Source: Trichaptum fuscoviolaceum (Eukaryota; Basidiomycota; Agaricomycetes; Hymenochaetales; Trichaptaceae). From it: a DNA stretch of 64,000 bases. Below, piece after piece: positions 46,206-57,370 of this stretch. Position 1 is the first letter of the stretch. Each line of letters opens with the position of its first letter. Under the pieces are notes generated by a model, which was not told where the DNA came from, made no database searches, and saw only the letters and a list, made by a program, of their open reading frames with translations. The position numbers were made by a program, and so were the translations under genes. Location of the stretch: assembly GCA_910574455.1 (NCBI GenBank), contig CAJSYZ010000001.1:1905424-1969423 (forward strand), in the 5' to 3' direction.

Positions 46206-46928
46206 CTAATGTCCCCCTGATATCGCACTACCAGCATCTCGTTCGCCCTTCTTTTCTCCCCTGCCTGACGTGACTGAATGTGTATTGGATGTCCGCGCAG
46301 GTGCTGGCGAGTGTGTGCCTGATGTTACCGAGGTCGACGATGATGAAGGAGGCAAGCCGTCCCGGGCATTCCTGGTCGGCACAGTGCCGATTCCGTTGGG
46401 CGGTGGTATGGGCGACTTTATGCTCGCGACGCTGTTCCTCTTTTCCCCGTCTTTTCGTCTGAGGGAGCCCGAGGACGATCCGGGAATCTGCGAGTTCGCG
46501 CTTCCGATCGACATGGGCACGGTGTCGCGGAGCCAGCGCTCTTCCTCCTCGCCGGGTGTGCGCGTGTTCGGGTATGGGCGGCGGAACACGCTTTCGGGCG
46601 ACTGAAGCAGCGGCGAGTTCTGCAGACTTGGTGGGACGGGGATGTCGAGTGCGCCAAGGGGCTGCAAGAGCGATCGGTTGCGCATCATGCCCGGATGCTG
46701 CGCGTGTTTTGGGGAGCTCGGTGGGTAAGCTTTTGATAGCTGTATATTGCGCGACGTCGGCGGTGCTGAGGACGACGACGGCGGATGGAATGTGGACGTG
46801 GATATAGAAGCAGATGAAGGAGGGTAAAGAGTAGAGACGGAGGGGGCGGGCTGATTGAGGGGGCGAGGATAAGGCCGTTTGATTCGAAGCTGGGTTGGAC
46901 TCGAAGTGCCAGTAGTCTGACTGGACAT
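46206..46928 (-). CDS. Disordered Ser/Pro-rich protein of unknown function
   Basis: This single ORF of 240 codons runs from the ATG at 46928 (MSSQTTGTSSPTQLRIKRPY). It is rich in Ser, Pro, Thr and Arg and has short motifs such as LGALDIPVPPSLQN, SPESVFRRPYPNTRTPGEEE and RWLRDTVPMSIGS, with no folded-domain signature. Three frames are open across this GC-rich stretch. I chose this one for its phospho-site-like Ser-Pro composition and Met-Ser-Ser start; the overlapping 261-codon frame looks like a shadow. The family is not recognised. It may be a regulatory, intrinsically disordered protein. Confidence 0.5.
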   Translation of the reverse strand: MSSQTTGTSSPTQLRIKRPYPRPLNQPAPSVSTLYPPSSASISTSTFHPPSSSSAPPTSRNIQLSKAYPPSSPKHAQHPGMMRNRSLLQPLGALDIPVPPSLQNSPLLQSPESVFRRPYPNTRTPGEEEERWLRDTVPMSIGSANSQIPGSSSGSLRRKDGEKRNSVASIKSPIPPPNGIGTVPTRNARDGLPPSSSSTSVTSGTHSPAPARTSNTHSVTSGRGEKKGERDAGSAISGGH

Positions 46929-48233
46929 TCCCTTTTAGCCCTTTCCCTTTGTCGCTGCGCCCGATTGCGAAACTCGTAGCGTCCGAGACCGGGGTCTCAA
47001 TGTTCTCTGCCAATCCTTCGCCGTCGTCGTCGTCTACAGACAGGCAACGTGCTCGTGCTGGCAGATAGGGTGCTGAGGGACACAGACGGCTGAGACAGTC
47101 GTCCGGGTGTCCGCCGAGACACTTTTTTGAAGCGCGCTGCTTCTGCTGCCGGTGTGCTCGTGCTCAGCGCTCAACAGTTTGGTGGTAGTGGCAGGGCTGC
47201 GGCGTTGGAGCTGTATGTGTGTTTATGGGTATACCGATACTTTGCGCGTTGCTTGCCCTATGCTCCTCTACCCAACGAGGGTGTGTGCTGTCTCTCGCCT
47301 CGCACGCCTGCTGCCTGGCTCGTTGTCCGTTATCAGCGTGCACCGGTCGTTAATAGTGAGCTACAGGCCAGCGATCCTTATGGAAGGGATATGAAGGCAG
47401 GTCGACAAGGCACTGTAGGAGAAATAGGACTCGAAACGGGTGAAGCAGCATACTTATTGGACTCACAGAGGAAGAATGAATGAACTCCGAACAGAAATCC
47501 GGATAGGAAAGGAACAAGGTTAGGAAGAGGTGCAGAAGTCTTGAGCTCAACTTGGTCTGACCAATGTTACCAATAATAATAGCCATATATATCTTGACAA
47601 GCCAAACTTTCATAAAACGTCCGAATGTTTCTCTCTCCCATCGCCTTGTATTGTTTGCAACTACTAAGAAGTAATCACCTGCTCAAATGTCTGCTCATTC
47701 TTATCTAGCGAAGGTGTGTTTGTCGCCTATCCGAAATTTGTCCCCTGATTGTGCGTACATGTACGTCCAAGGCCACGCTGTCGCCCTTGCATATTTGACC
47801 ATCTTAAACTCAACTTAAAGAAGGCTGTTCTAGTTCTCAATAGGACGCTATCGTGATGGCGCTTGCAAGTCTTACTTTTGAATGCATCGTTAATAGGCAA
47901 GGTTGAAACTTTGAACTCGATTTCGTACGAGTTCACGCCGTTCATCAAACCCACGCACCAGATCTGTCCTACCTGCTGCATTTTCTAATGCGCAAAGTCA
48001 TGGCAATCGACAGAAATAGAAAGAAGTTGCCTGGCCATCTTCCATCTTAATCTCACGTGAATCACCTCGGAGTGCACTGGAAACAAAGAAAAACGAAGAA
48101 ATGAGGGAAACGGGGTGTGTGTACAATTGCTAGTAGGATTTCATAGATCAAATTAAGATGGCTACAGATAAGAATCACGATACAAAACATGCTGGATGTC
48201 GAGAAAATTATGGTAGAAATGTCCGGTTGACGT
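46929..48233. other. Gap with no recognised gene
   Basis: About 1.3 kb. The left part is the promoter of the Ser/Pro-rich gene and has CGT-type repeats near 47020. ORFs at 47127-47483 (+) and 47727-47981 (-) have no family features. A CACGTGA lies at 48054-48060. Confidence 0.4.
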
Positions 48234-49698
48234 TCAAAAGACTTTCCTGCAGAGAAGTGCTGCGACTAAAACGAGTAAGACGAGAATAGCGGCATCCAAA
48301 AGAATCGGAGGCCGGGATTGCGCCGAAGACACGATGGGAATTGCTTCCGGTATAGCAGACGAAGCAGACGCAGATCCAACTGTGCTTGCTGCCGTACTGC
48401 TTTGAATAGTGATGGCTTCGGATTTCGGCTGAGACACAGTGTGTGGGTGTGGCCTTCGGTGAGTAACAGATGCATTAGCCTGAGCCTCGGATGTGGAAGT
48501 GCTGTTCACAAGACGGGAGGGAGAAGGAACCACGGGCTCTCCAGCTGACCGGGCTGGTTCTGAGTGACTCATCGCATCGTGCAGCGGTGTTTCCGTGTTG
48601 GGAGTTCCAAGTACTTCCGAACTCTCTGTATTGACCTGATCCTGTTGTTTAGCATGCTTCCCTTTGACCGTCGGAACATTCGAAGCATCGGACAGCACGA
48701 CGTCCGGTAGGTGCTTAAGATTCGCGACCTTGCAATGTGGGCAGATCCATTCGCGTGACCTGTAAGAAACATTCGATGTGCAGGAGGTTAGTATCATGGC
48801 TGCGGGCTTTCAACGATGTGGCGAAGCATTCGCCTTCAAAGCGGTGGTGCGAAGGAGAAGCGGGAATGATTCATCACGTACAATTTAGCAAGACGCCTTC
48901 GCTCAGATGAAGGTGCTTCCATGGATCCAACACCCACCGCGGCTTGACCTTTTAGAGGGAAGAAGCCCTGAAGGCCGATAATAGCTGCATCGCATTAATT
49001 CAACAAATAGGAGCTAAGTGGCGAGAAGAAGGGTGCGTGCCTGTTCGTACGCCCCATGCTGGTTGCCACAGCTCTTCATGATCTAAAAGGTGCAAAAGTT
49101 CTCTTAGAATTCACCCGTGATCTGCGGATTTGCTGCGGTACGTACAGTTGGTAAAGCTGATGCAGATCTGTACGTATTACACGCGTAGTTAGAGACATAC
49201 TTAAGGTATACGGATTGGATGCCTTGAGGCATACCTGTGTGTTTGTCTCGAATCGCCCACTTGGAGTGAGCATCATGATGGACGGCGGACGGAAGGGATA
49301 CTCTGCTGGCAGGATGATTCGGAAGTGGTAGAGTCCGCCCTCGAAGTCCGTCTCAGGTGGACCTCGTATTGTACAATGCCACTCCTATAGCAAGAGCGCC
49401 ACGATGAGCTTCAATACGTTCGCTCAGTTCATGAGGAATACTCACGAATAAGTTATCCTGCAGATGGGTACAAGATCAATACATGTCGCGAACTGAAGTC
49501 TCCAGCCCTTCACTCACCTCTAAAGGGGCAGCTGTATAGTCTGTAGAAGGATCATTCGCGAGCTCGCGCGCCTCCTGCATTATTCGCTTCACAGCTGTCC
49601 GAGCAGTACCCAGTCATGTCAGCCTTACTTCCACGTATCATATTAATCTCACAAGGTTCACCAGAGTTGTTCTTGTTGTGGGAAGTCCGGGTGGCCAT
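48234..49698 (-). CDS. UBC6: Ubiquitin-conjugating enzyme UBC6 (ER tail-anchored, ERAD)
   Basis: Exons join from the ATG at 49698 (MATRTSHNKNNSG). The UBC fold reads TAVKRIMQEARELANDPSTD, NLFEWHCTIRGPPETDFEGG, HFRIILPAEYPFRPPSIMML, and then the active-site segment ICISFTNYHEELWQPAWGVR, where the Cys is catalytic. This Cys exon is only 22 bp long (about 49146-49167) and is flanked by introns. The non-canonical E2 traits of UBC6/UBE2J (no HPN box; Trp-Gln-Pro-x-Trp) are present. A linker with SREWICPHC and a Ser-rich tail ends in a C-terminal membrane anchor (LLDAAILVLLVLVAALLCRK). It works with ERAD E3 ligases such as Doa10. It diverges from MRP10. Confidence 0.93.
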
Positions 49699-49894
49699 AG
49701 TACAGATCTAGCTTTATTATTGTGTTCTAATGAATGTTAGGCTTCTAGCAAAATAGATGGACTGAGTAGTTGAGAGAACAGAAAGATAAGAGGTGTCGCG
49801 GTGGTGGAATGTGTTAGCTCGTTATAATGACGCTGTGCCGGCTAACAGTACACTATTACACGTAGTAAATGCCAGGTGTCCCTGAGAAAAATCG

Positions 49895-49901
49895 CACGTG
49901 A
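49895..49901. promoter_or_regulatory. CACGTGA E-box in the UBC6/MRP10 divergent promoter
   Basis: A CACGTGA site lies between the UBC6 start (49698) and the MRP10 start (50043). It is the same motif as at 888 and 17934. A regulatory role is inferred. Confidence 0.35.
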
Positions 49902-50042
49902 TCAATTCTTCCACCAACAAATATTTTTGCCAGCTTCGTTTCTCAACGCTTTCCATAAGCGAGCCTCAGCGCTCGGATTGCTTTTCTCGTGAAGTGCTGA
50001 GCTCCGGAAAGCTCTAGCTAAGATTGTTAGAGAGTATAGGGA

Positions 50043-50484
50043 ATGCATATCAAGAAACTTAAAGTCAGGAAGGGCCGAGGTGCGTGCTCTTTACCATGCT
50101 ACTTTTCCACTGTACTCACAAGAAACACACATGAAGCTGCCTACCAGACTCCTTGCGCTGCAGAGACACTGGCCATGCTCAGCTGCTGGGCTGCAAATAA
50201 GGATATCACCAACGTCGGCGAATGCGCAACCGCTGCGAAGACACTGAGCGAGTGCATGCGTACCAGCGTAAGTTTCATGTTCTCTCGCCGTAACTTCCCG
50301 ACACACGCGTACCACTGTGCCCCTTTTCATCTCGATTTGCGTTTCGCGGAGAAGATCCTTCATATGATGTGGGTTGTGGATAATTGGAGCTGATGACTTG
50401 CGCGTGTTGTAGACTATGGGAGCGAAGCGGAAACAGACTACGATCAACTTTCACCTTGCACGGCTCCAGAAGGTCCTCAAATGA
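50043..50484 (+). CDS. MRP10: Mitochondrial small-subunit ribosomal protein mS37 (MRP10), twin CX9C
   Basis: Three exons (50043-50079, 50137-50267, 50413-50484) encode 79 residues, close to family size. The protein starts MHIKKLKVRKGRAAY. The CHCH fold has two perfect CX9C motifs: CAAETLAMLSC and CATAAKTLSEC. The basic tail TTINFHLARLQKVLK is typical of Mrp10. It is a Mia40 substrate that is oxidised in the intermembrane space or matrix and built into the mitoribosome small subunit. It shares a 344 bp divergent region with UBC6. Confidence 0.92.
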
Positions 50485-50697
50485 AGGCCTACACCGTTTT
50501 CCGGACATATTTTTCTCAACCGATAGTAGTGTTCTAACGCGCTTCAGGCCCCAGAGCCACCTAACGCCAACACAGATGAGCCAATCGATAGAAACGTAGA
50601 GGGTGTGTTGATTCATGGAGAGATGTTGGGAAGGTTTAAATTATACTCCTACATAGTGACTGTATCATACAATTGTTTCATCTCCGCGAGTCATTAC

Positions 50698-51924
50698 TCA
50701 TAATGATCCAAAGATGTCGTCGATCGCGTCCCGCTTCTGTTTCTTCTTAATCTTCTTAACAGTCTTGCTACCGCCAATTTTTTTCGCGGCCTCGTCGGTT
50801 TGCGTAGGGTCTATAGCCGTGGTGACAATTACACTTGGCTTTGTAAGGCCTACTTGCTGATCAGGGGGATCTTCGTTCATTGTCTGCGTGTCCTGCCAAA
50901 ACAAAGGTGCGTTTGCTGGTGACTCCGGCAGGGCCTTTTTCGGTTCAGCGCTCGGCGTCCTGCGGACAACAGTACTTCCCAGGTCTTCCCCTACAAGTTC
51001 GTCAAGTTTCATGTCCTCCCGTACTTGCAGAGGCGAAGAAATGGACTGCAGAGGTTCTTGCGCTTTGCCACTTCGCCCGGCAATACTCCGCACCTTTCCT
51101 CCCTAGTTATTTCATTGAGCTTTAGAGACAATTATGAAGCATCCTATACTCACGAGTGCATCAATTAGCTTCGATAGCGTATCGTCAAGATTTTGTAAGA
51201 CCATCTGCAGCTCACTAATAAGAATATCGAGCCTCGATACCAGCGCCGTGAGGATGAGAATTAACTGTAGGAAGGCTCCTGTCTGTAGCATTAATTCAAA
51301 TGTACTGAAAGGCATTAAGAGATTGAAAATTTTTCATTCAGCTTTCGCAGTAGACTTACTGATGAGCACCGGTAAACCTTTCTCTCGCCTGTAGAAAATT
51401 GGATCAATAGGGGCTTGAGATATAAGATTGGCATGGCTCACTCTGCTTGCTAGTAGCACCGAGCTACGCATGCGTTCTAGCGCATAGTATATGTACTTCT
51501 CATCAGGTATTTGAGTCCACGCGTTTCTCAATATTTTGGGGCTTGTTACGGTCCTTTGAATACCGGGATAGATCTCATATAAAACCAACATACTTTTTCT
51601 CTGCGTCCGAGCTAGTATAAAAGGAGTACCTCAGGCCATCTGTCAGGTCGAGTAGCTGTACCTCCAGCAGTCGAGCACCAAGTCTCCGAATTTCCTCAAC
51701 TTTATGCCAGAACATGGCACTTCGGTGTTGGTTGACACCTTTGTAGTATAATCGTTCCAGTAAACGCAGCTCATCTTCAAGACAAGATAGGATTGATGAT
51801 AGTTGACGAGAACAGGAGCGCAGTTCCTTCAACGACGAATCACATTTGACGTTGAGGGACGCGTTTGCTACCGAACGCTTTGTCGCCTGAAGTTTTGGTT
51901 GTCTTGCATAGCGAGCGGGTGACA
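50698..51924 (-). CDS. Nucleolar protein of the NEPRO/RMP1 type
   Basis: About four exons run from the ATG at 51924 (MSPARYARQPKLQ); an in-frame ATG at 51967 adds 14 residues. The N-terminal helical part holds the conserved LLERLYYKGVNQHRSAMFW motif, like the Lys/Gly-x-Asn-Gln-His-Arg box of NEPRO and yeast Rmp1 (RNase MRP subunit). A second helical block follows (TGAFLQLILILTALVSRLDI). The C-terminus is basic and ends with a nuclear-type lysine run and DAIDDIFGSL. I infer a role in RNase MRP or rRNA processing from this motif only. It diverges from beta-adaptin with a promoter of about 200 bp. Confidence 0.55.
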
Positions 51925-52126
51925 TTCTTAAGAAAGGGGTTAGAAGCAAAGTCGAGTTTGAGGACAAAAGTCGAGTCCGCGATCGAGATTCTGGCAGACG
52001 CGTAAATTTGAAATGGCTACCTCATTTGGTCATCCTTCTCTTCAAGGCCCTCCGACTTGTCCAAGCGCTTGCCTAAGTTCTTTTCCTCTCTTCCAACGGC
52101 TCTGAGCCGCCCAAGCTATCTGCACG

Positions 52127-54875
52127 ATGAGCGGGCAAGCTGGGCAAGATGCAAAGTTCTTCACGCGGGGCAAAATCCAGGTGCGTAGTTAACGAAGGCA
52201 TGCAGCATCGAACTTCGTATTGGTTCCGGCAATGTCATTGTGTAGGTGCGAGATGCAGTTGTACTGATGGGGGATACAGGAATTCCGTGCCGAGCTGCAT
52301 GCGGCGGAGGCAAAGGACAAGAAGTTCGTGAAACGGAAGACGGTGCTGAAGAAGATTGTGGCGAATATTACGATGGGGAATGATAGTGCGCCTACACAAT
52401 TACCAGTCCAAGTAGATGCCATGGCTCATTGCTCAATGCTAATTCACAGTGTCCCCATTATTCCCGGACGTTGTTGCCTGTCTAGGCACGCCGTCCCTTG
52501 AAATCAAGAAGAGTACGTCTTAGATACTAAGTGGAATTATATGTATTGTTCTCAAACAGAGCTGCGTATCCAGTGGTCTACCTGTTCCTGGTCAGCTACG
52601 GTCGTTCAAAACCCGATCAAATACAAATCGTTATTCCAAGCTTTCTTCAGGTACTTGTCAACCTCGTCATGAACGTACAAGCGTCACTTTAACATCATAC
52701 GTACAGGACTGCGCTGACCACAATCCACTCATCCGCGCACTTGCCATCCGAACCATGTCCTACATCCCGTTACCAATCGTTACCGAGGCGCTCACGGACC
52801 CCCTTCGACATGCGCTTAAGGATCGGGATCCGTACGTGCGCAAGACAGCTGCGATATGCGTAGCGAAAGTGTACACGGCGGACCCGCGGCGCACGGAGAG
52901 GGCGCAGTTCGTCGAGATGCTGCGCGACCTGATGCTGGACAACAACGCGACTGTCGTGGCGAACGCGGTGGCTGCGCTTGTCGAGATCAGCGAGCGTCAT
53001 GACGGCGTGGCTTTCAAGGTTAATTACACGGTGGCGAACAAGTTGCTAACTGCTTTGGCGGAGAGCTCGGAGTGCGTGTCGTTTCTTTGAGTTACTAAAA
53101 CATCTTGTGATGGTTTTTAGCTGACTTCGCTTTAATTTGTTAGATGGGGAATAATCTACATCATGGATGCGCTGATGACATTTGTTCCCCAGGACTCGAA
53201 AGACGCAGAAGTAATTGCCGACCGTATCGTTGTTCAGCTCCAACACGGAAACTCAGCTGTGACACTCACGACCATCAAAGTGCTATTATATTTGATGAAC
53301 TATATCGAGAACAGGAAACTCATCGAATACATCTGCAAAAAGATGGGTCCACCTTTAGGTAGGTCGTCGGTAGTATTCTAGCGTTTCCGAAGTTTCCGAA
53401 GGTTGATGACATATTTGCAGTGACGATGCTGTCCTCCGGACCGGAAGTCCAATACGTCGCACTGCGGAATATCCTGCTTATTATTCAGAGACGACCGGCT
53501 GTGTTGAAGAATGACGTGAAAGTGTTCTTCTGCAAGTATAACGACCCTATTTATGTCAAGCTTGCGAAATTGGAAATCATGTACAGACTTGCTCGGGACG
53601 AGAATGTGAAGGAGGTGCTTGCAGAATTGCAAGAGTGAGTGCCATTTTCTTTCGTTATCGTACAATTCTATCAACGACTGAATTGTGTCATAGATATGCA
53701 TCAGAGGTAGATATTGACTTTGTGCGAAAAGCCGTCCGATCCATCGGGAGACTGGCCATCAAGGTCGAGTCCGCCGCAGACATGTGCATAGAAGCCCTAC
53801 TCAATCTTATCGACACGAAAGTGTCATACGTCGTGCAAGAAGCCATCATCGTCACCAAAGACATCTTTCGGCGGTACCCAGGTCGGTACGAGGGCATCAT
53901 CCCTAAACTATGCGAGAACATCGACGCCCTGGACGAGCCGGAGGCGAAGGCGGCGATCATCTGGATTATCGGCCAATTCGCGGACAAGATCGAGAATTCT
54001 GACGAGTTGTTGGATGATCTGGTGTACACGTTCCTCGAGGAGCCAAACGAGGTGCAGTTGGCGCTCCTAACTGCCGTAGTGAAGCTCTTCATTTTCAAGC
54101 CGCACTCGAACACGGCGAAGGAGGTGGTGCATAAGGTCCTGAAGTGGACGACAGAGGAGATTGACAATCCTGATCTAAGAGACAGAGGGTTCATGTATTG
54201 GCGCTTGCTGGCGATCAACCCAGCGGGTGCGGGTACGGTTGTCTTGGCAGAGAAGCCACCGATTACAACAGACTCGGATAGAATGGACCGCGGGTCTCTG
54301 GATCAGCTATTGTTACATACGGGGACGTTAGGGAGTATCTACCACAAGAACCCAGAGGTACATTTATTTGTTTCCTAGGTCGTTGGATACCCACTGACAA
54401 TTGCACCGAGCAGACATTCATTCGCGGCGCAAAAGCCAAGGCACTCATTGAGAGTCCAGCGCTGAACGAGAAGTCGCGCATAGCTTTAATACCTCTGCCG
54501 CCAGAACAGCTCCCTCCAGACCTATCAGGCATCGCCGGCCCCCCACCACCTGGTGCCCCTCCTCCCATACACTCCATCCCACCTGTCCCCCCTCTGCCCG
54601 ACCGTGAACGGACAGCAGGCGCCTCTGGATCAGGCGCAATCACACGAAGCGGAAGCGGCGACGCTGGTGCCAGCTTGATCAATACCGAGGACGACGGTGA
54701 CGAAGATGGAGGTGGCTCAGATGACGGGGAAGGTGATCCTGAGGAGGCGCTCAGCCCCGCCAGCAACCAGAGCGCCAGGTCAGATCCCTATGCGAACCTT
54801 GATGGGGCGTTCGGAGCGTATATGACAGACGACCCGACGCCGAAACCTGGGACGAATGGTACGAGCTTGATTTGA
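52127..54875 (+). CDS. APL2: AP-1 complex beta-adaptin (APL2-like)
   Basis: The start at 52127 ([18 protein letters not shown]) is joined to [20 protein letters not shown]. The armadillo-like adaptin trunk is intact: [72 protein letters not shown] and [20 protein letters not shown]. About eight exons carry it. After the trunk comes a Pro-rich and acidic hinge ([16 protein letters not shown]) ending NGTSLI, with no appendage (ear) domain. This agrees with many fungal AP-1 beta chains. The protein acts in clathrin-coated vesicle formation at the trans-Golgi and endosomes. AP-2 beta is the alternative. Confidence 0.92.
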
Positions 54876-55363
54876 TTTGGCGATGCATGAATGGATGGTG
54901 AACATTTGATTCTGTTTTATTACTCCATTTCTCACCGATTTCTCCTCGCTGTAACCTTTTTTATCTAATTCACTTTGTAATTCATCGCCGAGATCTTGCT
55001 TTCGTTATCAGTCTTGCGCATGAATCCACCTTTGCATTTGCCTAGGCCATGAATCGTCTCAACGTCTTTGGTCCATGGCCCCACAATCCAAAACAACAAA
55101 CGTCGATCATTTGCTGACTAATATGTCATCATCGTCTTCAAGTTGAAGTCGCGTTCGCTCGAACGTTCTCAGTGGCGAGCTTCAAGCTTCAAGTTGACGT
55201 CGGAGTGGGGCTAATGACCTCAAGCAATGCTCTGGAGAATCAAGATGTCGCTATATAAACGATCCGATCCAACGTAAAATTACTATAAGACAGAAATTAC
55301 TCTCTTACACGCTAACACTCTTCTCATCTCATCTCATCTCATCTCATCTCATCTCAACAAACC
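54876..55363. promoter_or_regulatory. Promoter region with TATATAA box, TTC/GAA palindromes and a CT-rich leader
   Basis: The TATATAA at 55252-55258 sits about 105 bp before the next start codon. Upstream are CTTCAA-G-TTGAAG (55136-55148), GAACGTTC near 55160 and TTCAAGCTTCAAGTTGA near 55181-55197, all heat-shock-element-like TTC/GAA arrangements. The first 200 bp are the 3' end of the beta-adaptin gene region. Confidence 0.5.
55323..55356. repeat. (CTCAT)n pentanucleotide repeat in a 5' leader
   Basis: Nearly seven perfect CTCAT units directly precede the ATG at 55364, probably in the 5'UTR as the pyrimidine-rich start region of a highly expressed fungal gene. Confidence 0.9.
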
Positions 55364-55725
55364 ATGAGTTCTAACGAAAATCAGATTCGTGAAGTCATTC
55401 CCGGAGGTATGCACTTCGCTCAGTCTAATGGATATTTACGAATGTGTCCGTAGGCCCTGAGCCCCAACCAAACATAACCGGGGAGCGCGACCAAGTCGCT
55501 TCGGACGGCGCATTCGTACAGGGTCGGGTCGTCGACCGCGAACCGTTCGCAACGCCCGCCAGCGCAGGGGACACAATGACGGGCGCGACGTCTGCAGATG
55601 TGCACGACGGGCTGGGCAAGCCCAGTTCGGGTATGACCAGCGCGGAGCTTCGGCACGATGGACAATCCGGACGAAAAAAGCAGGGCCTTGGGGGTGCAGA
55701 GCAGTGGGGAGAAAGTAGTAATTAA
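55364..55725 (+). CDS. Small hydrophilic disordered protein, probably stress-inducible
   Basis: Two exons with a 44-50 bp intron (donor GTATGC after IREVIPGG; acceptor at about 55453) give about 105 residues: MSSNENQIREVIPGG followed by PEPQPNITGERDQVASDGAF. The protein is rich in Gly, Ser, Asp and Thr, with no hydrophobic core, signal peptide or Cys, ending GGAEQWGESSN. The strong TATA box, CT leader and HSE-like palindromes suggest high, inducible expression. The composition is like that of fungal hydrophilin or conidiation/stress proteins, but I recognise no named family. Confidence 0.65.
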
Positions 55726-55984
55726 ATTAAATTGAGATGGAGAGCAATAAGAGCATTCTGGCAAACTGTACTGTAGTATGAAGATACTCGAATCTAAGTC
55801 AAATTATGTAATAAAACTTGAACTGTGTGTTGTAGAACTGGATGTTGCAGTAAACCTGATCAAATCTAAGACAGTACATATTTCTCTGAGATAGTACTGA
55901 AAAAGCTGAATGAACAGTTATTGGTGGTTTGCTTAGTATTCTGGGTTCAAGACGAGCTAAAAGAATATATTGGTTCCGAAGAAC

Positions 55985-56099
55985 TCTCTGGCGGGGAGTC
56001 GAACCCCGCTTTCGCGCGTTCAAATGATCAATTCAGAATGATATCCCAAATTTGACAATAAATGACAGGCGCGTGTACTAACCGATATACTACCAGAGA
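55985..56099 (-). tRNA. tRNA-Asp (GTC) with a 44-nt intron
   Basis: Read on the minus strand, the acceptor arms TCTCTGG and CCAGAGA pair over 7 bp. A D-arm (TAGTATATCGGTTAGTA) follows, then an anticodon stem CGCGC/GCGCG with loop CTGTCA..C giving anticodon GTC. The T-arm is CGGGGTTCGACTCCCCG. An intron of about 44 nt (56019-56062) interrupts the loop one base 3' of the anticodon, the canonical nuclear tRNA intron site. The mature tRNA is about 71 nt. Confidence 0.9.
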
Positions 56100-56656
56100 T
56101 GATAGTGCTGGTTGTACGTAACTTATATAAGGCGTATGCAAGTCATTTCTACCTTGAAGTCAAGTTTAGATTTATTTTCCGACCAGTGGGGCGAAGTAAC
56201 ACTGACGCGGATTTACTAGTACTACATAAGTAGTTCAGTACTGACCATGTTGAATCACACTCAAAGACGTTTAAAAACATTGCGAGAAGTAAAGTATTAT
56301 CGAGCTCTTGTTGATTGCATCATGATTGCCTAAGTTATCGGAAGCACAGAGAGGTCTGTGGTGTGCACTGTTGGACAAAACGAAAAGAAGATATAACTAA
56401 CATGTGTGTTGGGCAGTGCTGGTTGTTACACACCGAAATGTTCTTGCATCCTGTGTATAACATCTCGAACGTTCTCCTCGGACGTCAGAGGAGTCGAGCA
56501 GGGGACTAGGGGCCAAACACGCCAAAGGGAGCAGGCATGACGTCATCGCAGTCGATCACTCCTGCTTAAAACCCATAGTCGACTCCAGCGGGTGGGCCAC
56601 CGAAAACTAGTCCCGAGCCCTTCTCTGTCCAAGCTCTGTACATACTTGCCAAGCGA
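56100..56656. other. Gap with no recognised gene
   Basis: The AT-rich left half follows the tRNA upstream side. The right half becomes GC-rich before the next gene. No gene or repeat is supported. Confidence 0.45.
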
Positions 56657-57115
56657 ATGCACATGTCCTTGTCTCCCGCTTCTTCCGACGACTCTGCCCA
56701 CGGCGGCGCCACTCTCGGCCGCGGCATCCTGCGCGGCGTGCACTTTGGGAGACGCAGGAGCCGCGAGCTCGATGGCGTTGGCGCTGCAATGGACAACTGC
56801 GAAACCAATGGCGACACCAGCGGCAGCGACGCCAGCGCATCCACCTCCAAACACCCTGCAGCCTCCAAAGCCGGCGACCTCACCGCCCAGACCGAAGGGC
56901 GGCCTGACGCGCTCGTGCAGCCCCACGGCCAGGAAGTCGTCGCCGAGTGGAAGGAGGGCCGCGACCTCGTCATCGAGACCCGACGCGCGCCCGGCGAGGA
57001 CGTTGAGGTCGTCGTCATCCGCGGTGGTGCTGCAGGCGAGCCCGGCGAGGTCGAGCAGCGCATCCAGCGCCTGAAACAACGGTTCATGGGCAAACCGCCC
57101 GCTGCGCATAATTGA
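56657..57115 (+). CDS. GC-rich hypothetical protein
   Basis: A single ORF of 152 codons starts at 56657 (MHMSLSPASSDDSAHGGATL). The N-terminal half is Ala/Gly/Ser-rich. The C-terminal part looks folded and charged: AEWKEGRDLVIETRRAPGED, VEVVVIRGGAAGEPGE and EQRIQRLKQRFMGKP. Third-position GC is very high, which leaves long open frames on both strands here. I chose this strand because the C-terminal sequence reads as an amphipathic strand/helix pattern. No family is recognised. Confidence 0.5.
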   Translation: MHMSLSPASSDDSAHGGATLGRGILRGVHFGRRRSRELDGVGAAMDNCETNGDTSGSDASASTSKHPAASKAGDLTAQTEGRPDALVQPHGQEVVAEWKEGRDLVIETRRAPGEDVEVVVIRGGAAGEPGEVEQRIQRLKQRFMGKPPAAHN

Positions 57116-57370
57116 CTCCGCAGCAGACTGTCGTATTTGTGAGTAATGGATGTCTCTTCTCCCTGCGATTGAGACTAAAATTCAAGACATTTAGATTGAT
57201 GGGCGATTCGATCTAGAAACCCAGATCCTATATCGTCGAACAGAATCCTTGATTTTCTACACATCTGTATACAATAAAATCAGGCAACTAGTTGGATACC
57301 ATTTTGTATAACAACACCTCTGTATATCCTTCCCCCACTCATTATAAATCGATATACCCCTAGCTATCTT

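Noticed and set aside
46228..47013. 261-codon ORF overlapping the Ser/Pro-rich gene
   Set aside because: It is Arg/Ala/His-rich out-of-frame translation of GC-rich sequence, without a domain; the overlapping frame from 46928 is the better candidate.
55323..55356. Possible CRISPR-like or telomeric repeat
   Set aside because: It is a perfect pentanucleotide microsatellite with no spacers, in a eukaryotic 5' leader.
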